A DNA stretch of 59,931 bases, taken from contig JABHSO010000096.1 in the NCBI GenBank assembly GCA_018669845.1, positions 1-59,931 of the forward strand, given 5' to 3'. The position numbers were made by a program, and so were the translations under genes. Below, one piece after another: positions 17,290-27,387 of this stretch; position 1 is the stretch's first letter; each line of letters starts with the position of its first letter. The stretch is from Gammaproteobacteria bacterium. Its GTDB lineage: Bacteria > Pseudomonadota > Gammaproteobacteria > GCA-001735895. The notes beneath the pieces are model-generated. The model was given only the letters and a program-made list of their open reading frames with translations. It had not been told where the DNA came from and made no database searches.

Positions 17290-19761
17290 TTGCACCGTAA
17301 TTATATAGCTCTATTAATATCAATCTGTGTCCTGCTGAGCATAGTAACTCATGCCCATGCATCAAATAATCAGTATCATTTTCAATTGAGTGATGAGGAG
17401 ATTACATGGATAAAAGCCAATCCTGAGATAACATTTACCGGTGATCCTAACTGGCTTCCTTACGAAGCATTTCAGAGTGATGGTACTTATGTAGGCATTG
17501 TTGCTGACCACTTAAAATGGATAGAGAAAAATACCGGACTGAAATTTGTACCCATTCCCGTATCAAACTGGACAGAGTCACTTCAAATCGCTACCGAGGG
17601 CAAGGTATCGGTCATTTCTGGTGATTCGGCAGATATCATATTAAACAAACAGTTTAATCCGGTGGAAGCATACAGTCATAACCCGATTGTCATCATAATG
17701 GGCGTTCACCAAAACTATGTTGAAACTCTCAATGAAATCAAAGATAAAAAGATCATCATCATTAAAGATTACGGTTACACATCAGAAATATATAAACGCT
17801 ACCCTGATTTTGTATTCGTAGAAGTAGAAAACATTCAGCAAGGTCTGGAAGCTGTTTCATCAAGGCAATATGATGCCATGCTGGCCACCATGGCACTGGC
17901 TACCTATACGATGGCTGAGATGGGAACCCATAATATTAAAGTTGTTGGCAAGACAGCTATTGATATGGACTTAACACTGTTTGTTTCAAAAGACCAACCC
18001 ATACTTCATTCCATTATCAACAAAACCCTGAAGTTAATACCAAACAGTAAGTCACAGGAAATATTACAGAACTGGAACAAAAGTAAATACATAGAAAAAA
18101 CAGATTACTCATTAGTTATTCAGGTAGCTGTCGTTTTTTTGCTGTTACTACTATTAACACTTTTCTGGAACCGTAAATTACAATTTGAAATACAAAGCCG
18201 TCATGAAACCGAACAACTTTTAAAGAAGATAGCATCCCGGGTTCCTGGGGTGGTTTATCAATATGAATTACGTGCCGATGGCAGCTCATATTTTCCTTAT
18301 GCCAGTGACGCCATTAAAGAGGTTTATCAGGTCTCTCCTGAAGAAGCACTCAAAGATGCAACAAAAGTTTTTTCAACTATCCACCCCGATGACTTTGACA
18401 TGGTCTTTAACTCGGTGATGGAATCTGCCCGTACCTTAAGCCCGTGGCAACTGGAATATCGAGTACGTTTTGATGATGGAACCATACGCTGGTTATACGG
18501 AGATTCAATTCCTGAAAAAACATCCAGCGGAAGCACTTTATGGCATGGTTTTATTACTGATATAACAGAACGGCACAATGCTGATGAAGATTACAAACGA
18601 CTACAACGCGAACAAAATCAGTCTCAAAAAATGGATGCGCTGGGAAAATTAACCGGTGGCATCGCTCACGATTTTAATAATATTCTTGGGATCATTCTGG
18701 GAAATGCTGAACTGGCTAAAATGCATGTTAAACGCATGGACACATCTAGAATAAATATCAAACTGGATACCATCTTGAAAGCATCAGAACGAGCGAGAGA
18801 TCTCGTTGCACAAATGATGGTCTTCAGCCGGAGTAACACCGAAGATGTTCAGCCCATGCAACTTACTCCGATGATTAAGGAAGACATCAAGATGCTGCGT
18901 TCACTTCTTCCCAGCAGCATAGTGATAGATCTGGATTATCAAAATGATCTTCCCTGTGTGATGATAGACCCCATTAAATTGCAGCAAATTTTAATGAACC
19001 TATGTCTGAATGCTAAAGATGCAATGAATAGTATTGGCAAATTATCCATCCATCTAAAATCTGTATTTATATCTGCTGAAGAGTGCCACTCCTGTCACAA
19101 AATACTTCAGGGTGACTTTGTTGAAATTGCAGTCACTGACACCGGAACAGGCATTGAGAAAGAAGCACTGGAACATTTATTTGAACCATTTTTCACCACA
19201 AAAGAGGTTGGCAAGGGAACAGGTATGGGGCTTGCAGTAGTCAATACAACTGTAACGAATTTAGGAGGGCATATCATTGTTCATTCTGAAGCAGAAAAAG
19301 GAAGCACATTTCGCCTGCTATTCCCTGTAACCCATACTTCTCAAAAGACAGTAACTGAAGATCATTATTCTACTAGATCAAATAATGGACTAAAAAAAGA
19401 AACTATTCTAATAGTTGATGATGAGTCCGAGCTGGCACAGGTAGTTTCTGAAATACTGGAGATACAGGGCTATAAAACAGTGACCAGAACTAATAGCCTT
19501 GACGCTCTTAAGTTATTTACATCAAACCCGGATAACTTCAGCTTACTTGTTACTGACCAGTCTATGCCAAGCTTGACCGGTACAGAACTGGCTAAAAAAA
19601 TTAATGCTATCAAGCCAGAATTTCCAATAATTCTAGCAACAGGTTACAGTGATACTGTGGATAAAAAAGAGGCTGAAGCCAGGGGATTTGGTTTTCTTAC
19701 AAAACCATTAAATGCCAACGATTTACAAAATCTGGTTACTGAAAAACTAAAAATTTCCTGA
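17290..19761 (+). CDS. Hybrid histidine kinase with periplasmic solute-binding sensor, PAS and receiver domains
   Basis: An 823-residue sensor. The start is TTG 17290 with GGAG at 17280-17283. In order: signal peptide (to HAHAS), SBP_bac_3-type solute-binding domain (about 30-265, NPEITFTGDPNWLPYEAF), TM at about 274-297, PAS domain (about 310-435), HisKA with phospho-acceptor H460 in GGIAHDFNN, HATPase (N-box LNAKDAM, then DTGTGIEKEA and GTGMGLAVV), and a C-terminal receiver with phospho-acceptor D756 (LLVTDQSMPSLTG). This is the EvgS/BvgS-like type with a DNA-binding partner elsewhere. No response regulator is adjacent. The nearby symporter is a possible functional partner, sensing the same solute, but this is inferred. 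Confidence 0.9.
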   Translation: MHRNYIALLISICVLLSIVTHAHASNNQYHFQLSDEEITWIKANPEITFTGDPNWLPYEAFQSDGTYVGIVADHLKWIEKNTGLKFVPIPVSNWTESLQIATEGKVSVISGDSADIILNKQFNPVEAYSHNPIVIIMGVHQNYVETLNEIKDKKIIIIKDYGYTSEIYKRYPDFVFVEVENIQQGLEAVSSRQYDAMLATMALATYTMAEMGTHNIKVVGKTAIDMDLTLFVSKDQPILHSIINKTLKLIPNSKSQEILQNWNKSKYIEKTDYSLVIQVAVVFLLLLLLTLFWNRKLQFEIQSRHETEQLLKKIASRVPGVVYQYELRADGSSYFPYASDAIKEVYQVSPEEALKDATKVFSTIHPDDFDMVFNSVMESARTLSPWQLEYRVRFDDGTIRWLYGDSIPEKTSSGSTLWHGFITDITERHNADEDYKRLQREQNQSQKMDALGKLTGGIAHDFNNILGIILGNAELAKMHVKRMDTSRINIKLDTILKASERARDLVAQMMVFSRSNTEDVQPMQLTPMIKEDIKMLRSLLPSSIVIDLDYQNDLPCVMIDPIKLQQILMNLCLNAKDAMNSIGKLSIHLKSVFISAEECHSCHKILQGDFVEIAVTDTGTGIEKEALEHLFEPFFTTKEVGKGTGMGLAVVNTTVTNLGGHIIVHSEAEKGSTFRLLFPVTHTSQKTVTEDHYSTRSNNGLKKETILIVDDESELAQVVSEILEIQGYKTVTRTNSLDALKLFTSNPDNFSLLVTDQSMPSLTGTELAKKINAIKPEFPIILATGYSDTVDKKEAEARGFGFLTKPLNANDLQNLVTEKLKIS

Positions 19762-19895
19762 GTAAAGATCAATGGGCAGTGTGTATTTTCAACCCTGCTT
19801 TGAGCTACCTCATTCAATTTAGGCTCCATCCTATTATAATTTTATAGTCATTTAATTTTTAAATAGTTAAAACTCACTTCTAAAAAGGCTAAATT

Positions 19896-20678
19896 ATGAA
19901 ACCTATAACCTCAGTTATTTCAGCCATAATCATTTCCCTACTCTTCATTGTGACAATGAGTAACTCCCTTGCTGGAACAGGATTGAAAATTCACGGATTT
20001 GTTGGACAAAATACAACCATGCCTGCAAGTGGTGCCACTGTAAAATTGATACAGGGCTCCACCGGACAGGTGGTTGATATCGTTCAAACGAATTTCTTTG
20101 GTAAATACAAATTTAAAAGCTTGAACTCCGGATACTACAAGATAATTTCAGGCGAGATTACTCGAGAAGTCATGTTGAAAAAAAAGGATATCCGTCTGGA
20201 CATTGATCTTTCTGCAAAAGGGGGGAGTATGAATTATGCCAAAGATGGCATGAAAGATTTGATGGATGCAATATCTGGCAAGGGAACTGCTAGAAACGCA
20301 ACAACATCTGGACCCAATGACCCCAATCTACAAAAATATATGGCCGGTTCATACTTTAGTTTTTCTGGTGGCGGATACGGCTCACATGGAGGCTCCTCAA
20401 ACAGTTTAACACTCTGTCCAGATGGACGGTTCAGCAGAAGTTCTGAATCTGGATACTCAGGCAATACCTCTGGAGGAGGAGCCTGGGGAACAGCAAACCA
20501 GGGCGGAAATAGAGGAAAGTGGACAATAAGTGGAAACAAAATGAATGGCAAAATTACCCTGTTCAATTCTGATGGAAGTAAAAATAGTTTCAAGTTTCAG
20601 GATTGCAGCCAGGAAAGCAGTGGTTGCTTTTATTTTGATGGCATTAAGTTTGGATGGGGACAGGCGAAATGTAGATAA
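19896..20678 (+). CDS. Exported Gly/Ser-rich protein with SpaA/CarboxypepD-like domain
   Basis: A 260-residue protein of unknown function. A signal peptide (residues 1-26, to SLAG) is followed by a beta-rich domain (about 28-100) that looks like a carboxypeptidase-regulatory or prealbumin-like fold (GATVKLIQGSTG..., TNFFGKYKFKSLNSGYYKI). Next come a Gly/Ser-rich stretch and a C-terminal beta-domain with four Cys (LCPDGRFSRSSESGYSG, RGKWTISGNKMNGKITLF, DCSQESSGCFYFDG). The C-terminal part resembles small lipocalin-like modules that begin LCPDGRF. It is likely periplasmic or surface-bound. It is convergent with pntAB across a terminator. Confidence 0.6.
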   Translation: MKPITSVISAIIISLLFIVTMSNSLAGTGLKIHGFVGQNTTMPASGATVKLIQGSTGQVVDIVQTNFFGKYKFKSLNSGYYKIISGEITREVMLKKKDIRLDIDLSAKGGSMNYAKDGMKDLMDAISGKGTARNATTSGPNDPNLQKYMAGSYFSFSGGGYGSHGGSSNSLTLCPDGRFSRSSESGYSGNTSGGGAWGTANQGGNRGKWTISGNKMNGKITLFNSDGSKNSFKFQDCSQESSGCFYFDGIKFGWGQAKCR

Positions 20679-20706
20679 GTCTCAATAATCAAAGCCCACT
20701 CTCAAG

Positions 20707-20726
20707 AGGGCACGCATGCGTGCCCT
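20707..20726. terminator. Palindromic hairpin between convergent genes
   Basis: A perfect 20-bp palindrome (agggcacgca and its complement) lies between the exported-protein gene and pntB. There is only a short T stretch on the + side. It probably serves both convergent genes. Confidence 0.7.
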
Positions 20727-20735
20727 TTCACCGGA

Positions 20736-22130
20736 TTAACCCAACGCCTTCACAAGCTCATCCATATTAGTTTTGGCATCACCAAACAGCATACGTGTAT
20801 TGTCTTTATAAAATAGCGGGTTATCTACACCCGCATAACCGGGAGCCATACTGCGCTTTAATACCACGGTCACTTTACTTTTCCAGACCTCCAGCACCGG
20901 CATGCCGGAGATCGGACTACCGGGATCATCCAGTGCCGAAGGGTTGACTGTGTCATTCGCACCAATCACCAGCGTCACATCCACGTTAGGAAAATCATCA
21001 TTCACTTCATCCATTTCGAACACAACATCATAAGGCACTTTAGCTTCCGCCAGTAGTACGTTCATGTGGCCTGGCATACGACCAGCAACCGGATGAATCC
21101 CAAATATCACATTGACACCTTTTCCCATTAGTATTCTGGAAACATCAGACACTGCTCTTTGAGCCTGTGCCATAGCCATACCATAACCGGGAACAATCAT
21201 TACTTTTTTTGCAGAACTTAACAACTGCGCAACTTCTTCAACCGATGTAGAAACGGCTTCACCTGTTACAGCTGCTGAGGTACTAGAAGCACTGCCTGGT
21301 GTACCAAAGCCGCCAGCAATGACACTGAAAAAATTCCGGTTCATCGCATTACACATAATGTAACTAAGTATCGCACCACTACTACCGACCAGTGCACCAG
21401 TGACAATCAGTAAGTCATTTGACAGCATGAAACCGGTAGCGGCAGCAGCCCAGCCGGAATAACTATTCAACATGGAGATAACCACCGGCATATCGGCACC
21501 ACCGATTGCAATGACCATGTGTATGCCGAAAACCAGCGCAATAACCGTCATCACAATTAATGGAATGTAAGCATCTGCCAAAGTTTGTGCATTCACAAAC
21601 TCTGTACCGTAATAAATCACCACCAGAAACATGATCAGATTAATCATATGCCTGCCCGGTAACAACACCGGACGGCTATTGATCAGTGCACTAAGTTTTC
21701 CAAAAGCAATCACCGAACCCGAAAAGGTCATGGCTCCAATATAGATACCCAGATAAACCTCGATATCATGAATGGTTTTTTCTGCACCCTGAAAATTCAT
21801 TTCAGGATCAAGGTAAGTCGCATAACCAACACTCATCGCCGCCAGACCCACCAGGCTATGAAGAATAGCTACCAGTTGGGGCATCTGGGTCATTTTCACT
21901 CTTCGCGCCAGCACCAGTCCAAGAACAGAACCCGAACCCATACAAATCAAAATAACCCAGTAATTGGTGACTGCATCGCTGAATACCGTGGCAATGATGG
22001 CTAATGCCATGCCAAACATGCCATACAGATTTCCACGCCGCGCATTTTCATTACTACTCAGGCCACTGAGTGCCAGAATAAATAAAATGGCTGCACCCAG
22101 ATAAATAGAATTAACCAAACCTTCTGACAT
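20736..22130 (-). CDS. pntB: NAD(P) transhydrogenase subunit beta PntB
   Basis: A 464-residue subunit with about nine N-terminal membrane helices (residues 1-270) and a C-terminal NADP(H)-binding domain III. That domain has [42 protein letters not shown] and [16 protein letters not shown], all hallmark motifs. With PntA it couples hydride transfer between NADH and NADP+ to proton entry across the inner membrane. The ATG at 22130 is preferred over a GTG one codon earlier, because ggag in the end of pntA is well placed. The pntA stop lies just 3 bp before this ATG. Confidence 0.95.
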   Translation of the reverse strand: MSEGLVNSIYLGAAILFILALSGLSSNENARRGNLYGMFGMALAIIATVFSDAVTNYWVILICMGSGSVLGLVLARRVKMTQMPQLVAILHSLVGLAAMSVGYATYLDPEMNFQGAEKTIHDIEVYLGIYIGAMTFSGSVIAFGKLSALINSRPVLLPGRHMINLIMFLVVIYYGTEFVNAQTLADAYIPLIVMTVIALVFGIHMVIAIGGADMPVVISMLNSYSGWAAAATGFMLSNDLLIVTGALVGSSGAILSYIMCNAMNRNFFSVIAGGFGTPGSASSTSAAVTGEAVSTSVEEVAQLLSSAKKVMIVPGYGMAMAQAQRAVSDVSRILMGKGVNVIFGIHPVAGRMPGHMNVLLAEAKVPYDVVFEMDEVNDDFPNVDVTLVIGANDTVNPSALDDPGSPISGMPVLEVWKSKVTVVLKRSMAPGYAGVDNPLFYKDNTRMLFGDAKTNMDELVKALG

Positions 22131-22132
22131 CA

Positions 22133-23707
22133 CTATTCTCCAAACATTTTCAGCATACGTTGAGTGACTGCAAAGCCACCCACGATATTGATCGAGGCGA
22201 TGAGTATCGCGATAGCAGACAGAATCATAATAATACTACTCTGCGATGAAACCTGAATCAGCGCACCAATAATGATGATACTGCTGATTGCATTGGTTAC
22301 ACTCATTAAGGGCGTGTGCAGCGAAGGTGCAACATTCCAGATCACCATGTAGCCGATGAAACAGGACAACACAAAAACGGTAAAATGCCCCATAAATGAT
22401 GGTGGCGCTATGGCTCCCAGGCTAAACAAAAGAAAAGCGCCAAGGCCGACGGGCAGGAAAGTAGTCAAGGCTTTCTTTATGAGAGAAGGTTCTTCATCTG
22501 CCTCTATTTCAACGTGGGCATCAGGTAAAGATTGTTCACTATAAGCCGGCTGCCTGGTAGCCACATCAATCAATGGAGGTGGCCAGGTTATTTCACCCGC
22601 ACTTACAACAGTAGCCCCCCGTATTACTTCATCATCAAAATCCAGCTCTAAAGGAGCCTGAACATCTTTAACCAGCTCATCCAGCATATTTAATAGATTT
22701 GAGGAATATAACTGGCTTGCCTGTGCCGGTAAACGGCTGGGTAAATCAGTGTATCCAATAATCTTAACACCGTGTTTCTCAGAAACTCGATGCGGTTTGG
22801 TCAGTTCACAATTTCCACCCTGCTCCGCAGCCAGATCAACAATAACACTGCCGTGTTTCATCGATTTAACCATGTCGGTGGTAATCAGTTTTGGAGCAGG
22901 CTTTCCGGGAATAAGTGCAGTAGTAATAATAATATCGACATCTTTCGCCTGCTCTGCAAATAATGCCATTTCTGCATCGATAAAAGCCTGGCTCATCTGT
23001 TTCGCATAACCACCTTCTCCACTGCCATCTTCTTCATAATCCATTTCCAGAAATTCAGCATCCATACTTAGAATTTGATCTTTCACTTCTGGCCGGGTAT
23101 CAAAAGCACGCACGATAGCACCCAGCGACTTCGCCGTACCAATCGCGGCAAGCCCTGCAACACCTGCCCCAATAACCATTACTTTAGCTGGAGGCACTTT
23201 ACCGGCAGCCGTGATTTGCCCGGAGAAAAAACGACCAAAATGGTTTGATGCTTCAACAACTGCCCTGTAACCGGAAATATTTGCCATCGAACTCAGGGCA
23301 TCCAGCTTTTGTGCACGGGAAATTCGTGGCACCGAGTCCATCGCCATCGCATTAATGCCCTTATCAGCCATTAAATTTAACAGCGTTGCATTTTGAGACG
23401 GCCAGATAAAACAGATCAATAAACAACCTTTCGGCATCAGATCCAGTTCATGAATATCGGTGTCGGCATTTTTTTGAGGAGCACGGACCTTAAGAATGAT
23501 ATCGGCTAAAGCATACAGTTCTTTACTTTCGCTGATAATTTCTGCGCCTGCGTCTACATAAGCTTCATCTGAAAAACTAGCTTCCAGCCCAGCATCACTT
23601 TCCACAAAAACTCTAAAACCTTTTTTGACCAGTTTTTCAGTTATATCAGGAGTGGTGGCTACACGTTTTTCACCCGTCTGAATTTCTTTAGGGATTACAA
23701 TCCTCAT
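22133..23707 (-). CDS. pntA: NAD(P) transhydrogenase subunit alpha PntA
   Basis: A 524-residue fused alpha subunit: domain I (NAD(H) binding) followed by about four membrane helices (about 420-515). The N-terminus [20 protein letters not shown], the Rossmann loop [20 protein letters not shown] and [10 protein letters not shown] are diagnostic. The length matches the E. coli-type single chain rather than the split PntAA/PntAB form. It is first in a two-gene operon with pntB. Confidence 0.95.
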   Translation of the reverse strand: MRIVIPKEIQTGEKRVATTPDITEKLVKKGFRVFVESDAGLEASFSDEAYVDAGAEIISESKELYALADIILKVRAPQKNADTDIHELDLMPKGCLLICFIWPSQNATLLNLMADKGINAMAMDSVPRISRAQKLDALSSMANISGYRAVVEASNHFGRFFSGQITAAGKVPPAKVMVIGAGVAGLAAIGTAKSLGAIVRAFDTRPEVKDQILSMDAEFLEMDYEEDGSGEGGYAKQMSQAFIDAEMALFAEQAKDVDIIITTALIPGKPAPKLITTDMVKSMKHGSVIVDLAAEQGGNCELTKPHRVSEKHGVKIIGYTDLPSRLPAQASQLYSSNLLNMLDELVKDVQAPLELDFDDEVIRGATVVSAGEITWPPPLIDVATRQPAYSEQSLPDAHVEIEADEEPSLIKKALTTFLPVGLGAFLLFSLGAIAPPSFMGHFTVFVLSCFIGYMVIWNVAPSLHTPLMSVTNAISSIIIIGALIQVSSQSSIIMILSAIAILIASINIVGGFAVTQRMLKMFGE

Positions 23708-23888
23708 CTCATACTCCTACTGTTAAGGCTGGATTATCTTCAACTATTCTTAATACTGATTTCATCTGCTCACATAAAGTTACTAAATATCACGATAACT
23801 GGCTATATCTATGATGGAACCCACACACACATATACCTTGCCAATTACTAAACTCTTTTGGGAATTAATTCCCTATATAGTAATGCTG

Positions 23889-24761
23889 TTAATTTTTTAA
23901 TTCCAGCTTTAAATAGCTCATTAAAAAATGCTCAAGAATTGAAAAATGATGCGACTGAGAGACTTCATTAGATTGAATAACAAGCTTGCCTATCCATCTA
24001 TCAAGCAATTGAGTCGACTGTTTTTTATACTCCTGACTTTCCAGTTCACCCACTAGCAGGTTGAACTTTACATCACTGCCAGACTTCCATAACCCTTCAA
24101 ACAGAGGGCTATATTGAAAAGCACTTTCTGTATTCAGGCCCAAAGCCTGATTCACACTGGTAGGTACTAATGGCTGTAAATCATAAAGCCCGCTCAGACC
24201 ATTCAGTTGCTGAAAAGGGTATTTATCCAGTCCAACTATTGACCAGTCTGTAGTCAACAGGGTTGCCAGTAAATGCGCACCAGCAGAATGCCCTGTTATT
24301 TGAACCCGTTCAGGATCTCCACCATAGGCCGAGATATTTTGCTTAACCCATATTATTGCCCGTTTAACCTGACTGATTATTTCCAGCATAGTCACTGACG
24401 GACACAGGTCATAATTCAAAATTACAGCACATTCTCCATTTCGATTAAAAGCTTCTGCCATAAAACTAAAAGAATTTTTATCTAAAGCCTGCCAATAACC
24501 ACCATGGATAAAAACATGCACCGGGACATTACGCTGATTTTGAAGTGGAAAAATATCCATTATCTGACGAGCAGATGGCCCATAAGACACATTTAAATGA
24601 GCTATAGTTTGCAGTAGGCGAAAATCTTCACTATGTTGCCTCCAGCTATCCAGGTACTTCTGGAAGTCAGCAACAGCCAAACGATTATTGTATTGTTGTT
24701 CCAGATACGGATCGACTACTTCTGTCACATCACACACCCAGATACCGAGCCTGTAATTCAT
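23889..24761 (-). CDS. Alpha/beta hydrolase, arylformamidase-like
   Basis: A 290-residue hydrolase from the ATG at 24761 (another ATG six codons upstream is possible). It has the oxyanion motif HGGYWQ (around residue 85), the nucleophile elbow GHSAGAHL, and a C-terminal His in SQSHHFSILE. HGGYW with GHSAGAHL is characteristic of the kynurenine-formamidase/esterase group. The gene overlaps the end of the LivF-type ATPase gene by 32 bp, so it belongs to the transporter operon. The enzyme may therefore process the imported compound, such as an amide or ester. That link is an inference from context, and no other tryptophan-degradation gene is nearby. Confidence 0.8.
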   Translation of the reverse strand: MNYRLGIWVCDVTEVVDPYLEQQYNNRLAVADFQKYLDSWRQHSEDFRLLQTIAHLNVSYGPSARQIMDIFPLQNQRNVPVHVFIHGGYWQALDKNSFSFMAEAFNRNGECAVILNYDLCPSVTMLEIISQVKRAIIWVKQNISAYGGDPERVQITGHSAGAHLLATLLTTDWSIVGLDKYPFQQLNGLSGLYDLQPLVPTSVNQALGLNTESAFQYSPLFEGLWKSGSDVKFNLLVGELESQEYKKQSTQLLDRWIGKLVIQSNEVSQSHHFSILEHFLMSYLKLELKN

Positions 24762-25431
24762 GATCTTGCGCCAGTTCATGAGCCGGACCAGAGGACACCA
24801 CCTGACCTTTTTCCATCATGTAATATCGATCCGCTATATTCAGCAAGGTGTGTAAATTTTTATCCACGATTAAAATGGATAAACCCTGTTGTTTCAGTTG
24901 ACGCACCACGCTCCATATTTCATCACAAATTAGCGGTGCCAGACCTTCAGTTGCTTCATCCAGAATTAATAACCTGGGATTGATCATCAAAGCTCGACCT
25001 ATCGCCAGCATCTGTTGCTCACCACCGGACAGCTGGTTACCAGCATGCCTGCGTCGTTCCTGTAAACGCGGAAATAAATTGTAAATACGTTTTAAATTCC
25101 AGGGTGAAGTTGAGCCGGAGTAATTTGCAGCAGCAACCTGTAAATTTTCAGCCACGGTTAAATTAGAAAAAATATGCCGTTCTTCTGGAACCAGTCCTAC
25201 ACCCAAGCGAGCTATTTGATAAGACTGGAGTAAACTCAATATGGCACCATTTAACTCAATCGTTCCACTATTAATGTCCAGCAAGCCTGTTATGCAATTT
25301 ATGGTCGTGCTTTTGCCCATTCCATTTCGACCTAACAACGTAACCACTTCACCTTCGTTCAACTGCAGAGAAACACCAGACAGTACTTCACTTGTATTAT
25401 ATCCTGCATGAATATCAATGAGTGTTAACAT
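24730..25431 (-). CDS. livF: Branched-chain amino acid/amide-type ABC transporter ATPase (LivF-like)
   Basis: A 233-residue ATPase with Walker A GRNGMGKST, signature LSGGEQQML, and Walker B RLLILDEATEGLAP. The EGLAP after Walker B and the C-terminal RYLGV are typical of LivF. It pairs with the LivG-type ATPase, whose coding region it overlaps by 7 bp. It is followed by the hydrolase with a 32-bp overlap. The substrate is set by the binding protein and is not certain: branched-chain amino acids, amides, urea or aromatics. Confidence 0.9.
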   Translation of the reverse strand: MLTLIDIHAGYNTSEVLSGVSLQLNEGEVVTLLGRNGMGKSTTINCITGLLDINSGTIELNGAILSLLQSYQIARLGVGLVPEERHIFSNLTVAENLQVAAANYSGSTSPWNLKRIYNLFPRLQERRRHAGNQLSGGEQQMLAIGRALMINPRLLILDEATEGLAPLICDEIWSVVRQLKQQGLSILIVDKNLHTLLNIADRYYMMEKGQVVSSGPAHELAQDHELQARYLGV

Positions 25432-26183
25432 GAGCTTTCAGTGTGCCCCAGGTAAGCCTTTTGAACATTTTCATTATTACGAATTTCATCCACTGTTCCG
25501 GTTGCAATAATTTCACCATAAACCAGTACGGATATTCTATCCGCTAACGCAAACACTGCATCCATATCATGTTCAACCAGCAGGATACTGTATCGGCCAC
25601 GCAATCCATCCAGCAATTGAGTTAACTCTTTTGAACCCCCAGGACCAATGCCAGCCATAGGTTCATCCAGCAATAAAACCTGTGGGTCACCAGCCAGTGT
25701 CATGGCGACTTCAAGCTGTCGTTTTTCACCATGTGCCAGTGCTCCTGCGAGCAGTTTATGATGCTGTTCCAGACCAAATTGTTGTGCCAGTTCACAGGCC
25801 TGTTTATTGAGTTCTTTATTGTTATTAATATTTCTCCAGAAAAAATAACTGTGTCCATGATGAGCCTGAATAGCTAGTGCCAGATTCTCCAGCACCGTCA
25901 TTTCATCAAACACTGATGTGACCTGAAAAGAACGCGATATACCCATTTGAGCCCGATCAAAAACCGGTGTACCGGTAACTTCTTTTGAATTGAAATAAAT
26001 CTTTCCGCTGCTAGGAGGTAACTCCCCGGATAACTGCGCAATAGCCGTCGATTTACCCGCACCATTGGGGCCAATTAGCGCATGGATTTCACCTTTAATT
26101 AACTGTAAATTCAAATTAGTGTTAGCGGCCAGACCTGCATAATTTTTACACAGATTTTCTGTGTGCAAAACAAAATCAGTCAT
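25425..26183 (-). CDS. livG: Branched-chain amino acid/amide-type ABC transporter ATPase (LivG-like)
   Basis: A 252-residue ATPase with Walker A GPNGAGKST, Walker B QVLLLDEPMAGIGP and a C-terminal YLGH. The signature loop reads LAHGEKRQLE rather than LSGGQ. The HGE/HGEKR variant is the norm for the LivG group, so this is not a defect. It overlaps livM by 8 bp and livF by 7 bp, as expected for coupled translation. Confidence 0.9.
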   Translation of the reverse strand: MTDFVLHTENLCKNYAGLAANTNLNLQLIKGEIHALIGPNGAGKSTAIAQLSGELPPSSGKIYFNSKEVTGTPVFDRAQMGISRSFQVTSVFDEMTVLENLALAIQAHHGHSYFFWRNINNNKELNKQACELAQQFGLEQHHKLLAGALAHGEKRQLEVAMTLAGDPQVLLLDEPMAGIGPGGSKELTQLLDGLRGRYSILLVEHDMDAVFALADRISVLVYGEIIATGTVDEIRNNENVQKAYLGHTESSC

Positions 26184-27159
26184 TGTTCAACACCTTGTTC
26201 TGTAAAATCCCATAGATGCCATGACGCGCATAAATCACCACAAATATTAAAAATGGTCCCAGATAAAACATCCAGTGTTCAGTATAGGCAGACAAAACCT
26301 GCTCTAATAACAGGTAAACGATAGCGCCAATAACTGCACCATAAATGCTACCTAATCCACCCAGAATGATCATCACTAATAGCTCTCCCGATAAGTGCCA
26401 TGAGAACAATCCTGGATCAACATATTCAGTTTTATTGGCAAGCAGAACACCAGCAACTGCCGCACCGGTAGCTGCAATAATATAAGCGGTCAGTCGATAC
26501 CAGTAAGTATTAAAGCCTAATGATTGCATACGTTTTTCATTAAGCTTACAGCCCTTTATGACCCTGCCAAACTGTGAGTTAACTAAACGCCTGGAAAGCA
26601 CAATATACACAACCAGAAAAAACAGACACAGATAGTAAAAGGATGTGTCATTAGCTGTATCGATAAAAGGCAGCTGATTCCTGCCCAGCATCAACAAGCC
26701 ATCTTCACCGCCATAGGTATCCAGTGAAATAAACAGGTAATACAACATTTGCGCGAAGGCCAGCGTGATCATAATAAAATGAATGCCGTGCGTGCGCAGG
26801 CTAATTAAACCTGTTAAAGCCGCAACAATGGCTGCCACCAACATAGCGACAATCAGAATGAGCAATAAGTTATTACTGCCATCAAAACTAAAAGGGAAAC
26901 TAAAAACCGGACTGCCATCATTTATATGAAAGCTTAGTATTGCCGCCACATAAGCACCCAGTCCCACAAACGCCGCATGGCCAAAACTGACCATGGCCCC
27001 ATAACCAACGATAAGATCAAGACTGACAGCTGCCATGGCAAAAATTAATACCCGACTCATACTCGAAGTCACATAACTTTCATCAACGGCTTCGGCCACA
27101 AATGGCAGTAGTATCAAAATGATCAAAGCTGATAGTAAAAAAATAAACTTTCGGTTCAT
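26176..27159 (-). CDS. livM: Branched-chain amino acid/amide-type ABC transporter permease (LivM-like)
   Basis: A 327-residue permease with 8-10 helices. LivM features are VSFGHAAFVGLGAYVAA, SLRTHGIHFIMITLAFAQM, and the C-terminal GGLGSIYGAVIGAIV loop that contacts the ATPase. It is separated from the LivH-type gene by a 228-bp spacer filled by an inverted-repeat element. This is an unusual gap in an otherwise tightly packed operon. Confidence 0.9.
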   Translation of the reverse strand: MNRKFIFLLSALIILILLPFVAEAVDESYVTSSMSRVLIFAMAAVSLDLIVGYGAMVSFGHAAFVGLGAYVAAILSFHINDGSPVFSFPFSFDGSNNLLLILIVAMLVAAIVAALTGLISLRTHGIHFIMITLAFAQMLYYLFISLDTYGGEDGLLMLGRNQLPFIDTANDTSFYYLCLFFLVVYIVLSRRLVNSQFGRVIKGCKLNEKRMQSLGFNTYWYRLTAYIIAATGAAVAGVLLANKTEYVDPGLFSWHLSGELLVMIILGGLGSIYGAVIGAIVYLLLEQVLSAYTEHWMFYLGPFLIFVVIYARHGIYGILQNKVLNND

Positions 27160-27175
27160 ATTAAATAACTAACTC

Positions 27176-27375
27176 ACCACAGAGGTCACGGAGGAACACA
27201 GAGGAAAACAAAAAAACTTAATAGCTATGTTGATAATTCATGCACCTGTAGTTATGACAATAGGTAGTAAATTTTTTAAACACTTTGAGTAACGCCTAAC
27301 TTCGTACATTTGATAATATTGAATATAGCTGACCATTACATTCATTACCTCTGTGTCCTCCGTGTCCTCTGTGGT
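27176..27375. repeat. Three-unit inverted-repeat element, copy C, inside the liv operon
   Basis: The left arm (27176-27204: accacagag, gtcacggag, gaacacagagg) and right arm (27348-27375) are reverse complements with one mismatch and one indel, around 143 bp. The unit layout matches copies A and B, and the internal word aattcatgca (27235-27244) also occurs inside copy B (14528-14537). It separates livH from livM. Confidence 0.88.
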
Positions 27376-27387
27376 AAAAAAAAGGTT

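Noticed and set aside
25725-25755. LivG signature loop LAHGEKRQLE as a damaged ABC signature
   Set aside because: The HGE variant is usual in the LivG group, so it is not evidence of inactivation.
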